Source: CBINFS01 sp966250015 (GTDB taxonomy: Bacteria; Bacteroidota; Rhodothermia; Rhodothermales; DASSAV01). Taken from it: a stretch of 20,390 nt of DNA. The position numbers and the translations under genes were made by a program. The stretch covers positions 1 to 20,390 of the forward strand of contig CBINFS010000057.1 of the NCBI GenBank assembly GCA_966250015.1. The letters are read 5' to 3'. The notes under the pieces were generated by a model. That model had not been told where the DNA came from. It saw nothing but the letters and a program-made list of their open reading frames with translations, and did not search any database. Positions 7,217-15,222 of this stretch are shown piece after piece. Within the stretch, counting starts at the first letter, position 1. Each line of letters begins with the position of its first letter.

Positions 7217-8530
7217 ATGCGACTTCACCATTTGATCGCTGTTCTTTTCGCCGGAGCCCTGTTGTTTTCGGCCGTCGGGGATCATCCGGTTCGGGAGGAC
7301 CAGGTAACGATAGCCTTTCAGGACGCTATTCGGCTTGAGGAAGGCCCCCGGTTCGTTCAAACGGAGCTGGAGGGGACGCCAGTGATCGAGCCCGTCGTCG
7401 ACCGTCAGCCGGCCGAGAGCGCCCTGTTGCCGCCGGGGGTCATGCTGTGGCTGGCGTGGCCGCTTTACGTGTTGATCGGGCTCGTAGTGCTGGTGCTGGC
7501 GGTACTTGTCGATCGGATACAGCGGAAGCGGGTGATCCACGCAGAGCGTGTGCGTGCCCTCGTTCGGGAGAGCGAGCTGAAGGCGCAGGCGTTCAAGGCG
7601 GAGAACGAGCGCAACCGGGTCGAGCTGGAAAAGGCACGCGAGCTCGAGAAGATGTACCGCGAGCTCGAGAAGGCGCACCAGCACCTCAAGGATACGCAGG
7701 ATCAGCTCATCCGCCAGGAAAAGCTCGCGTCGCTCGGGCAGCTCACGGCAGGCGTTGCCCACGAGATCCGGAACCCCCTCAACTTCATCAACAACTTCGC
7801 CGAGCTCAATGCCGAGATCGCGGACGAGCTGCTGGCCAGCCTTCGCGACGGCGAGCCGGTATCGCCGGACCACGTCCGCGACATGGTCGAGATCCTTCGA
7901 ATCAACGACGTCAAGATCGGCGAGCAGGGCAAACGGGTAGATGCCATCATCCGGACGATGCTTCAGCACTCACGCGCGTTACCCGACCGACGTCATCCCA
8001 CCCACGTGAACGACCTCGTGGACGAATACGTCACGCTCGCGTATCACGGGGCCAGAGGGCACCTCGAAGATTTTTCGGTTCAGATCGAGCGGGACTACGA
8101 CGAAAGGGTGGGCGACGTAGACCTGGCGCGGCAGGAGATGGGGACCGTCTTGATCAACCTGCTCAACAACGCTTTCTACGCCGTTCACGAGAAGAAGAAG
8201 GACCTCGGCGACGCCTTTACGCCAGTCGTAATCGTGCGTACGCGGTGCCTGGTCGACCGTGTCGAGATCCGAATCACCGACAACGGGACGGGTATTCCGC
8301 AGAACGCACGGGAGCACATCTTCGAGCCGTTTTTTACGACGAAGCCGGCCGGTCACGGCACGGGTCTCGGGCTGTCGCTCGTCTACCAGATCGTCACGCT
8401 GGACCACCACGGCGACGTTTCAGTCGAGAGCGAGGAGGGGGTGGGTTCGACCTTCATCGTCGTCCTGCCGGTGCGGATGGGCTCTAACGGCCTCCGGGCG
8501 CAGGTGGAATACGAACAGCAGGTAGCCTGA
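7217..8530 (+). CDS. Membrane sensor histidine kinase with short periplasmic region
   Basis: This is a 437-aa two-component sensor. Residues 1-21 are a first membrane segment or signal. About 55 residues outside follow, then a second membrane segment at 75-98 (VMLWLAWPLYVLIGLVVLVL). A charged coiled coil covers 100-168. The H-box is HEIRNPLNF with the phospho-acceptor His182. The ATPase has an N-box (INLLNNAF, Asn about 317-318), G1 DNGTG (355-359), F-box FEPFFTTKP (369-377) and G2 GHGTGLGLSL (379-388). The W-LY membrane motif with the following coiled coil resembles the C-terminal part of Y_Y_Y/beta-propeller sensors, here without the propeller. No Shine-Dalgarno is visible. A paralogous kinase follows 100 bases later. 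No own response regulator is encoded beside it. Confidence 0.92.
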   Translation: MRLHHLIAVLFAGALLFSAVGDHPVREDQVTIAFQDAIRLEEGPRFVQTELEGTPVIEPVVDRQPAESALLPPGVMLWLAWPLYVLIGLVVLVLAVLVDRIQRKRVIHAERVRALVRESELKAQAFKAENERNRVELEKARELEKMYRELEKAHQHLKDTQDQLIRQEKLASLGQLTAGVAHEIRNPLNFINNFAELNAEIADELLASLRDGEPVSPDHVRDMVEILRINDVKIGEQGKRVDAIIRTMLQHSRALPDRRHPTHVNDLVDEYVTLAYHGARGHLEDFSVQIERDYDERVGDVDLARQEMGTVLINLLNNAFYAVHEKKKDLGDAFTPVVIVRTRCLVDRVEIRITDNGTGIPQNAREHIFEPFFTTKPAGHGTGLGLSLVYQIVTLDHHGDVSVESEEGVGSTFIVVLPVRMGSNGLRAQVEYEQQVA

Positions 8531-8584
8531 CTGAACAATGGAAATCGGACCGATGACTTTTTGACCTGAAAACGAGTTGATCGT

Positions 8585-8614
8585 CTCCCGAACCCCTGTT
8601 GCGGGGATCGGGAG
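8585..8614 (+). promoter_or_regulatory. Strong hairpin in the leader of the second histidine kinase
   Basis: The arms CTCCCGAACCCC (8585-8596) and GGGGATCGGGAG (8603-8614) pair in 11 of 12 positions around a 6-base loop TGTTGC. No run of T follows on the + strand, so it is not a classical intrinsic terminator. It ends 16 bases before the ATG, just ahead of the GGGGA ribosome-binding sequence at 8620-8624. It could protect or separate the two kinase messages, or modulate translation of the second. Confidence 0.5.
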
Positions 8615-8630
8615 TGATCGGGGATCGTCC

Positions 8631-11225
8631 ATGGACCGGTTCTTACTGACACCGTCTACCCTTCAGTACTTCATCATTTTCCTGCCGGCGGCCGTTTCGG
8701 CGGTGTACCTGTTCGGCATCCGGGGGAAGTCGAAGGCGACGTGGGCGCTGGCTGTGTTCGTTGCGATCTTTGCCGTCGGTGTTGGCGCGGTGTTTCTGGC
8801 GTCGGCGACGTCCGGCACGTACAGTGATTCGGGCCGGCCTCCGCTTCTCCTTTCGGTGGTGCTGGCCCTTGCCGGAGCCTACGGATTCGCCGCGTACGTT
8901 CAGTTTGCATACGCCTTTCTGGAAAACCCTTTTCCGGACGAGGCTCGGCGGGCACTGATGTGGTCGTTAGGTATTCTGGCGGTCTATACGCTGCTCGTTC
9001 TGTTCCGACCTGGAGATTACGAGACGTCGCGTGTGTTGCTGTTTACGGTTCGCGCCGTCACGACGCTGGTGCTGTTTGCGTGGGCAAACGTCGTGCTTGG
9101 CCGGAAGTGGCTGCGAGCTCGCCGGGAAGGGGGTGCTGAAGGTGCACGAAAGGCGCGCGCCTATGCGGCTTACCTCGGGGCGAGCACGTGCTTCATCGCC
9201 GCGCTCGTCGCGATGGCGATCCCGGCCGAAAAGTGGTCGGGCGGGCTGGCGCACCCGGCGGACGTCGTCTTCCAGACCTTCCTGCTGATCTTCATCTTTG
9301 GGCTCGTGCTCGCCTACGTGCACTACTCGCCGGAGCCCACGACTTTTCAGGTGAAGCTGGTCGGCCTGGCGCTGATCCCGACGATGTTTTTCTTCTCGAT
9401 CTCGATCCGTGCTCTGCATACCGGTGAACAGCCTGGCCACAACGTCACGTATGCACCGGAGGACCGGCAGATGGTGCGGTTCGAAGCTCTTAGCGGCGGT
9501 CGGTACGACGTTAGCAGGGAGTCGCTGCCTCCCCGAACGGAGGCTGGAGAGCGGCTCGACGCCGGGGATCAGGCGTGTGCGGTCACCGGCCTCGGCTTTG
9601 CTTTTCCGTACGCCGGGGCGGCGTACGAGACGGTCTGTGTCGGGAAGGTCCCCGTCGTGTTTTTTGAGGGGGCGCCCGCGTCCGTGACGCCGGCGTCTTT
9701 CTACGACGCCACACCCAAGGTGGCGCCATTCCTCGTCGATCGTATGCCGGCGCAGGAGGTGTCGGTGTGGCGCGCGCCGGGGAGTGCGGTTTTGACCTGG
9801 CGCGCACCGGCAGAAGGCGGGCGCGAAAGCCGGGTGGGGCTCGTGCTCGAAGAAAGCGGCCACATGGCCTTCCTGTACGACGGCATCGACACCGGCGGGA
9901 GAGCCGGGGTGGCCGGTTTCCATCCTGGCGGCCTGGACCTGCCCGTCTCGTTCGTTCGGCTCACCACCGTGCCACCGTTCACCACGGAGCCCGGCGTCGT
10001 GGTGGCCGAGGACTTCGTGCGAAGCTACCGGGAGGCGGTCCATCCCCTGATGGCGCGCCTGGCAGGCCTGCTGATGCTCGCGACCTTGCTCATTGTGGTG
10101 GGCTTCCCGCTCTTTTTCCGGGGCATCCTGCTAAAGCCCCTCCAGCGCCTGCTCGAAGGGGTCGGCCGGGTCAACGAAGGAAAGCTCGGCACGTTCGTCG
10201 ACATCCGCACGATGGACGAGATCGGCGTGCTGACGGCCAACTTCAACCGGATGTCCGACACCCTGAAGGCCGCCGACGAACAGCTTCGGCGGCACGCGGG
10301 CGAGCTCGAGGAGCAGGTTGAAAAACGCACCTCCGAGCTTCGCCGGTCACTCGAAGAGCTGAAGTCGGCCCAGGACCAGCTCGTCCAGCAGGAGAAGCTC
10401 GCCTCGCTCGGGCAGCTCACGGCGGGCATCGCCCACGAGATCAAGAACCCATTGAACTTCATCAACAACTTTGCCGCCATCTGCGGCGAGCTGACCGAGG
10501 AGCTGTACGAAGCGTGTACGGAGAACCGTGACCGCACACTCGGAGAGGTCACCGGCATCCTGGATTCGATCCTGGCCGATCTGCGCATGAACGCCGAAAA
10601 AATCCAGGAACACGGCAAACGCGCGGACGGCATCGTGAAGAGCATGCTCCTGCATTCGAGGGGTGCGCCGGGCGAGCGAACCCTCGTGGATCTGAACGGG
10701 CTACTCGACGAGTACGTCAACCTGGCGTACCACGGCGCCAGGGCGCAGGCGCCGTGTTTTTCGGTGAAGCTCGTAAAAGAGTACGACCCTGGGGTCGGGC
10801 AGGCGTCAGTTGTCGCGCAGGACATGGGCCGCGTGTTTCTGAACCTGGTCAACAACGCGTTCCATGCCGTCGCCGAGAAATGCAGGAAGGCAGGCCCGCC
10901 GTACGAACCGGTGGTGACCGTCCGGACGCGGCGTCTCGACCGGCAGGTAGAGGTCACGGTGGCCGACAATGGCGGCGGCATCCCAGAATCGATCCGCGAG
11001 CACGTCTTCGAGCCGTTTTTTACGACGAAGCCGACGGGCCACGGCACGGGCTTAGGCCTCTCGCTCGCGTACGAAATCGTGACGGCCGGCCACGGCGGCC
11101 GCCTCTTTTTCGAATCGACCGAAGGGGAGGGGACCACCTTCCACGTCGTGATCCCGGCCGAATATGAGGTAAACGTCATGGAGGAGAAACCTCAAACCGT
11201 TGCCGCAGCCAGGGACGTGAAATGA
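8631..11225 (+). CDS. Multi-TM sensor histidine kinase with extracytoplasmic nidogen-like insert and HAMP
   Basis: This is an 864-aa sensor. About eight hydrophobic segments fill residues 13-262, recalling histidine kinases with an N-terminal multi-TM sensor. An extracytoplasmic region at about 263-470 contains GLGFAFPYAGAAYETVCVGK, APFLVDRMP and VLTWRAP. This is the order seen in nidogen-like beta domains, though family membership is my reading of the pattern. A ninth membrane segment (475-497) leads to a HAMP domain (about 492-547, ending TMDEIGVLTANFNRMSDTL) and a coiled coil. The kinase core then has His602 in AHEIKNPLNF, an N-box NLVNNAF, DNGGG, FEPFFTTKP and GHGTGLGLSL. I chose ATG 8631, six bases after GGGGA; the frame extends upstream to a TTG. 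The core is paralogous to the preceding kinase, which suggests duplication with sensor exchange. Confidence 0.92.
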   Translation: MDRFLLTPSTLQYFIIFLPAAVSAVYLFGIRGKSKATWALAVFVAIFAVGVGAVFLASATSGTYSDSGRPPLLLSVVLALAGAYGFAAYVQFAYAFLENPFPDEARRALMWSLGILAVYTLLVLFRPGDYETSRVLLFTVRAVTTLVLFAWANVVLGRKWLRARREGGAEGARKARAYAAYLGASTCFIAALVAMAIPAEKWSGGLAHPADVVFQTFLLIFIFGLVLAYVHYSPEPTTFQVKLVGLALIPTMFFFSISIRALHTGEQPGHNVTYAPEDRQMVRFEALSGGRYDVSRESLPPRTEAGERLDAGDQACAVTGLGFAFPYAGAAYETVCVGKVPVVFFEGAPASVTPASFYDATPKVAPFLVDRMPAQEVSVWRAPGSAVLTWRAPAEGGRESRVGLVLEESGHMAFLYDGIDTGGRAGVAGFHPGGLDLPVSFVRLTTVPPFTTEPGVVVAEDFVRSYREAVHPLMARLAGLLMLATLLIVVGFPLFFRGILLKPLQRLLEGVGRVNEGKLGTFVDIRTMDEIGVLTANFNRMSDTLKAADEQLRRHAGELEEQVEKRTSELRRSLEELKSAQDQLVQQEKLASLGQLTAGIAHEIKNPLNFINNFAAICGELTEELYEACTENRDRTLGEVTGILDSILADLRMNAEKIQEHGKRADGIVKSMLLHSRGAPGERTLVDLNGLLDEYVNLAYHGARAQAPCFSVKLVKEYDPGVGQASVVAQDMGRVFLNLVNNAFHAVAEKCRKAGPPYEPVVTVRTRRLDRQVEVTVADNGGGIPESIREHVFEPFFTTKPTGHGTGLGLSLAYEIVTAGHGGRLFFESTEGEGTTFHVVIPAEYEVNVMEEKPQTVAAARDVK

Positions 11226-11358
11226 ACGAATTGTGGGAACTATACATTCTTTAATCGGAGATACAGGGGTGGGCGATAAATTGGAAGGCAGGTTTGCAAA
11301 AGACCGGGCAGACTTGGGTCGGATGGCAAAAGACGCGAATTAAATGCGGCAAAAGTGG

Positions 11359-11387
11359 TTGTGGAAGTGAATCCACTCGGTTACAAT
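11359..11387 (+). promoter_or_regulatory. Candidate promoter for the kinase-receiver-phosphatase gene
   Basis: TTGTGG at 11359-11364 and TACAAT at 11382-11387 are separated by 17 bases, a fair match to a sigma-70-type promoter. A second, weaker candidate is TTGACG (11400-11405) with TATTAC (11422-11427) at 16 bases. The 221-base gap after the second histidine kinase leaves room for a separate promoter, so the fusion gene may be transcribed independently of the kinases. Confidence 0.3.
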
Positions 11388-11446
11388 GTCGTAAAGCGTT
11401 TGACGCCTAGAAGAAAAGGATTATTACGGGCCCTTCGAGTATTGTG

Positions 11447-13810
11447 ATGGATTCTTCGCGCTGGATGGAACTGGAAAACGTGTTTGAAAAGGCGCTCGAG
11501 CTGCCTCCACAGCAGCGGGCGTCTTACCTGGAGGAGGTGTGTGGAACGAGCCAGACGTTCCGTCGGCAGCTGAAGTCGCTGCTCGAAGCGCACGAAGCGG
11601 CCCCGGCGTTCCTTGACGACCTCGGATCGGAGCTTTTGCCTTTTCACAAAAAGCAGGAAGACGTCGTGGCGAAAGAGCCGCTATCGGACGTGCACCACCT
11701 TACAGGCCGCAGCATCGCGCACTACGAAGTGCTCGAGCTGGTTGGCGGCGGTGGGATGGGCGTGGTGTACAAGGCCAGAGATACCAGGCTTAATCGGGAG
11801 GTCGCGCTCAAGTTTCTCCCACCCGAGTGGAGCAGCGATCCGGGCGCCAAGACGCGTCTGCTGAACGAAGCCCGCGCTGCGTCGGTGCTCGACCACACGA
11901 ACATCGGCACCGTGTACGAGGTTGGCGAGACGCCCGACGGCCTCCTCTACATCGGGATGGCGTACTACGACGCCCCCACTTTGGCCGACCGCATCCGGCA
12001 GGACGGGCCGTTCCCGATCGAAGAGGCGATCGACTTCGCCATCCAGATCGGGCAGGGCCTCATCAAAGCCCACGAACGCGGCATCATCCACCGCGACATC
12101 AAACCGTCGAACGTGCTCGTCACCTCGGACGACATCGTCAAGATCGTCGACTTCGGCCTGGCCAAGGTGACGAGCGTAAACATCACCAAAAGCAACGTGA
12201 CGCTGGGCACGACGGCGTACATGTCGCCCGAGCAGATCCGCGGCGGGCGCGTGGACCACCGAACGGACATCTGGTCGCTCGGCGTCGTGCTCTACGAAAT
12301 GCTTGCCGGACGGCGCGCCTTCCCCGGCAACGACGGCATGGCGGTGTTATATTCGGTCGTTCACAACGACCCGGAACCGCTGCGCCGCATCCGCCCCGAG
12401 ATCCCGGCCGAGCTCGAACGGATCGTCGGCCGCGCGATGGCCAAGTATGCCGACGCCCGGTACCAGTCGGTAGACGAATTCATTGACGACCTTCAGGGTT
12501 TTATGATCGGCGATTCGCTCAAGCGTTCGACGGTGGCGGGATCCGGATCCATCTTTACGGAGCCCTCCACTCCGTCCGGTTCCCACCTCCTGGACTTTTC
12601 CGCCCCTGCAACGTTCGACGGCGAAACCGTAGCGGTGAACGACCGGCCGATCCGCGTGCTGGTGGTGGACGACGAGCCCGACCTCGAGCTGCTGATCCGC
12701 CAGCGTTTTCGGAAGCAGATCCGCAGCCGCGAGATGGAGTTCCTCTTTGCCGGCGACGGCGTGGAGGCGCTCGATCGGCTTCAGAACGAGGAGGGGGTGG
12801 ACGTCGTCCTGACCGACATCAACATGCCGCGCATGGACGGCCTGACGCTGCTCCTGCACCTGGGCAAGCTCGACCGCCTGCTGAAGGTGATCATCGTCTC
12901 GGCTTACGGCGACATGGAGAACATCCGTGCGGCGATGAACCGGGGTGCTTTCGACTTCATCACGAAGCCGATCAATTTCGAGGACCTCGAGATCACGATC
13001 CGGAAGACGCACCGCGAGCTCGGTTTGCTCCGTGAGGCGCACGCCCTTCAGCGACGGCTCTCGGCCCTCCAGCGCGAGATCGAGATCGCCAGCCAGATCC
13101 AGCTCTCGTCGCTCCCGACGCGCTTCCCGGCGTTCCCGGACCGGTCGGAGTTCGACATTTACGCAACGATGATCCCGGCGCAGGAGGTGGGCGGCGACTT
13201 TTATGACTTCTTCCTGATCGACGAGCACCGGCTGGGCTTCGTCCTCGGCGACGTCTCGGGCAAGGGCATCGGTGCGGCGATCTTCATGGCGATCACGCGG
13301 ACGATGCTGCGCGCCACCGCCCTCCGGGGCGTGACGGCCGACGAGTGCGTCACGCACGTCAACCGCGTCCTCTACCCTGAGACGATGCCGCAAATGTTCG
13401 TCACGCTCGTCTACGGGATCATGGACACGCGGACGGGCGAGGTGTCGTACTGCAACGCCGGGCACCACACGCCGTACGTCATGAAACCCTCCGGTGAGGT
13501 CATCCAGCTCACGCGTACGGGCGGCCTTGGCCTCTGCCTGAAGCCCGACTTCGTCTACACCGCCGAACGCGTCGTGCTCGAACCGGGCGACCGGCTCTTC
13601 CTCTACAGCGACGGGGTGACCGAAGCGGTGAACCAGTGGCACGACCGCTACTCGGACGACCGCCTCCTTGAATCGCTGAAGGAGGTGGGCTACGTGACCC
13701 CCGCCGAGACGATCCGCGAGGTCTACCGCTCGATCACCCGCTTCTCCGACGGCGTCGTCCAGAACGACGACATCACGATGCTCGCCCTGAAGTACCAGGG
13801 AAACGGGTGA
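11447..13810 (+). CDS. Ser/Thr kinase - receiver - SpoIIE/PP2C phosphatase fusion
   Basis: This 787-aa soluble protein has three signalling modules. Residues 5-60 are the helical preamble (WMELENVFEKALELPP...SLLEAHE) found before many PknB-type kinases. Residues 93-350 are a eukaryotic-like kinase: glycine loop GGGGMGVVYK, Lys122, HRDIKPSN with Asp217, DFG at 235-237 and SPEQ. A linker of about 50 residues follows. Residues 402-520 are a receiver domain with acidic pair D408-D409, phospho-acceptor D457 (LTDINMPRMDG), S485 and K507 (TKP). A coiled linker (525-550) leads to a SpoIIE-type PP2C phosphatase with EVGGDFYD, LGDVSGKG, YSDGVTE and NDDIT metal-binding motifs. All catalytic residues appear intact. 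The ATG at 11447 has no Shine-Dalgarno. No partner anti-sigma or antagonist gene is present. The natural inference is that phosphorylation of D457 by the upstream histidine kinases gates the kinase or phosphatase output. Confidence 0.95.
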   Translation: MDSSRWMELENVFEKALELPPQQRASYLEEVCGTSQTFRRQLKSLLEAHEAAPAFLDDLGSELLPFHKKQEDVVAKEPLSDVHHLTGRSIAHYEVLELVGGGGMGVVYKARDTRLNREVALKFLPPEWSSDPGAKTRLLNEARAASVLDHTNIGTVYEVGETPDGLLYIGMAYYDAPTLADRIRQDGPFPIEEAIDFAIQIGQGLIKAHERGIIHRDIKPSNVLVTSDDIVKIVDFGLAKVTSVNITKSNVTLGTTAYMSPEQIRGGRVDHRTDIWSLGVVLYEMLAGRRAFPGNDGMAVLYSVVHNDPEPLRRIRPEIPAELERIVGRAMAKYADARYQSVDEFIDDLQGFMIGDSLKRSTVAGSGSIFTEPSTPSGSHLLDFSAPATFDGETVAVNDRPIRVLVVDDEPDLELLIRQRFRKQIRSREMEFLFAGDGVEALDRLQNEEGVDVVLTDINMPRMDGLTLLLHLGKLDRLLKVIIVSAYGDMENIRAAMNRGAFDFITKPINFEDLEITIRKTHRELGLLREAHALQRRLSALQREIEIASQIQLSSLPTRFPAFPDRSEFDIYATMIPAQEVGGDFYDFFLIDEHRLGFVLGDVSGKGIGAAIFMAITRTMLRATALRGVTADECVTHVNRVLYPETMPQMFVTLVYGIMDTRTGEVSYCNAGHHTPYVMKPSGEVIQLTRTGGLGLCLKPDFVYTAERVVLEPGDRLFLYSDGVTEAVNQWHDRYSDDRLLESLKEVGYVTPAETIREVYRSITRFSDGVVQNDDITMLALKYQGNG

Positions 13811-13867
13811 TGGAACCAACCCGCAGGCCGGCCGTCTTCTGCGAACATCAACTTTTGAGGGGTATCT

Positions 13868-14326
13868 ATGGCTTCTTCCCGCCTTACCCGCCACATCCGC
13901 GCGCCCCGCTCGCGTGTGTACCAGGCCCTCATCGACCCGGATGCAATCAAAAAGTGGGACGCGCCCGACGGCATGACGTGTGAGGTTCACGAGTTCGAAG
14001 CCCGGGAAGGCGGCCGCTTCAGGATCTCGCTCAAGTACGAAGAACCCACCGGCGCCGGGAAGACGACCTCGCAGACCGACACGTACCACGGCTACATCGC
14101 CCGGCTCGTCCCGGACGAGATGGTCGTGGAGGTGATCGAGTTCGAGACCACCGACCCTTCGCTGCAAGGCCAAATGACGACGACGATTACACTTTCGGAC
14201 AAGGACGGGGGCACGCTTGTTGAAGCCGCCCACGAAAACCTCCCGCCAGGCCTCTCACCCGCCGACAACGAGCTCGGTTGGCGCATGGCGCTGGACAACC
14301 TCGCAGCCCTGGTGGAAGCCGCGTAG
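13868..14326 (+). CDS. SRPBCC / AHSA1-like protein
   Basis: This 152-aa protein is of the START/Bet v1-like superfamily, activator-of-Hsp90-ATPase (AHSA1) type. Diagnostic stretches are the N-terminal LTRHIRAPRSRVYQALIDPD, followed by IKKWDAPDG, then EAREGGRFRISL, GYIARLVPDEMVVEVIEF, and a C-terminal amphipathic helix (WRMALDNLAALVEA). The length is typical (140-160 aa). The start is fixed by a good ribosome binding sequence, GAGGGG, five bases before the ATG. The gene begins 57 bases after the kinase-phosphatase gene on the same strand, so co-transcription is possible. The domain has a hydrophobic cavity. The ligand or role cannot be told from sequence. Confidence 0.9.
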   Translation: MASSRLTRHIRAPRSRVYQALIDPDAIKKWDAPDGMTCEVHEFEAREGGRFRISLKYEEPTGAGKTTSQTDTYHGYIARLVPDEMVVEVIEFETTDPSLQGQMTTTITLSDKDGGTLVEAAHENLPPGLSPADNELGWRMALDNLAALVEAA

Positions 14327-14387
14327 ATCCGCACCAGGTGTGGCTTGATGCAAAAAGACGTGCATCCTCGATTATTCAACCTGTTTT

Positions 14388-14432
14388 CTGTGTATTCACG
14401 GTACAAGCCTTGCCGATACCCTGAATACACAG
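14388..14432 (+). promoter_or_regulatory. Perfect 11-bp inverted repeat before the META-domain gene
   Basis: CTGTGTATTCA (14388-14398) and TGAATACACAG (14422-14432) form perfect 11-bp arms. They enclose 23 bases that contain a second small palindrome (CAAG-C-CTTG). The repeat ends five bases before the AAGG that serves the GTG start at 14446. No T-run follows, so it is unlikely to be a simple terminator for the SRPBCC gene. It is better placed as an operator or translational hairpin for the META gene. Confidence 0.5.
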
Positions 14433-14445
14433 CCTTAAGGATGCC

Positions 14446-14871
14446 GTGCCCCCTACCAATTATCGGTTATTCCCGCTCCTGATCTTTTCTCTGGCAGCAG
14501 TGCGTTCGGGATGCAACCTGCTGGTCGCCAACGAGCAGTCGGAACGTTTGTTGGGCGACTGGAGGCTCCAAGAGATCCACGTGGAAGGCCAGATACATCC
14601 GAAATCCACCACAAACTACCATATTCGCTTTTTCGAAAAGGAATTCGGCGCCACGTTTCTTTGCAACGACTACGGTGGCAAATACAAGGTCTTCGGCCGC
14701 TGGATAAAGTTTGACGACGTCTTCAATACACTGGCCGGATGCCCCGACGGAGGGCATTACGACATCATTGAAGAAACGGTGCTCGAAGCGGAGTCTTTTA
14801 GCGTCGAAGGCGGCCGGCTTGTATTCTACAAAGACGGCCAGACGGCCGTGTTCGTAAGGGTGGAGGAGTAG
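14446..14871 (+). CDS. META-domain (HslJ-like) envelope protein
   Basis: This 141-aa protein has an N-terminal hydrophobic leader (LFPLLIFSLAAV) and a cysteine at about residue 23 (RSGCN). That looks like a lipoprotein signal, but Arg at -3 is unusual for a lipobox. The rest fits the META/HslJ fold: LLGDWRLQEI at about 35-44, FLCNDYGGKYKVFGRWIKFD, the LAGCPDG turn, and the paired EAESFSVEGGRLVFYKDG. HslJ-type proteins are small envelope proteins linked to stress or antibiotic tolerance. The start is GTG 14446, five bases after AAGG; an overlapping ATG at 14441 is in another frame and stops early. It is convergent with hicB, with a gap of only 17 bases. Confidence 0.75.
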   Translation: MPPTNYRLFPLLIFSLAAVRSGCNLLVANEQSERLLGDWRLQEIHVEGQIHPKSTTNYHIRFFEKEFGATFLCNDYGGKYKVFGRWIKFDDVFNTLAGCPDGGHYDIIEETVLEAESFSVEGGRLVFYKDGQTAVFVRVEE

Positions 14872-14888
14872 GGTGCACTACCGCAGCA

Positions 14889-15212
14889 TCAATGTTGCAC
14901 TTCTCGTGCTAGTGCTTCTGTAACAAGGGTATTTAGACTGACGCCTCTCCGCATGGCCGTAATATGCGCCCTACGATGCAGCTCGGGGTCCATGCGCACA
15001 TTCAATTTGCCGGAAAACGGTTTCGTAGGAGTACGCCCTGTTTCCTGACAATAATCGAGATAATCATCGACGGCTTCGTGGAAGGCACGCTCCAGCTCTT
15101 CGACAGACGTTCCTTCAAAGAACACATCGTCTTCTGTATCGGCCAGGTGGCCATGAAAAATATTATCTCGTTCGTCGAAAGTGATGACCGCCGTGTACCC
15201 TTTGTATCCCAT
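14889..15212 (-). CDS. hicB: HicB-family antitoxin
   Basis: This 107-aa antitoxin partner of HicA has two parts. Residues 1-60 are the partial RNase-H-like fold of HicB (YTAVITFDERDNIFHGHL, then DVFFEGTSVEELERAFHEAV and DDYLDYC). Residues 65-107 are a ribbon-helix-helix DNA-binding domain (SGKLNVRMDPELHRRAHITA, GVSLNTLVTEALAREV). In the family, HicB blocks the HicA RNase and represses its own operon. The start ATG is supported by GAGGGG about nine bases upstream. It follows hicA by 10 bases, so the toxin gene comes first, as is usual for hicAB. Confidence 0.93.
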   Translation of the reverse strand: MGYKGYTAVITFDERDNIFHGHLADTEDDVFFEGTSVEELERAFHEAVDDYLDYCQETGRTPTKPFSGKLNVRMDPELHRRAHITAMRRGVSLNTLVTEALAREVQH

Positions 15213-15222
15213 GATTTGCCCC

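Noticed and set aside
8967..11179. Long minus-strand frames opposite the second histidine kinase
   Set aside because: Composition is Arg/Pro/Ser-rich with no motif, and the + strand carries a complete sensor kinase.
12347..14233. Very long minus-strand open frame (over 600 codons) opposite the kinase-receiver-phosphatase gene
   Set aside because: It is the antisense shadow of a GC-rich gene. The + strand protein has every catalytic motif, and the antisense product is rich in Arg, His, Val and Asp without any domain.
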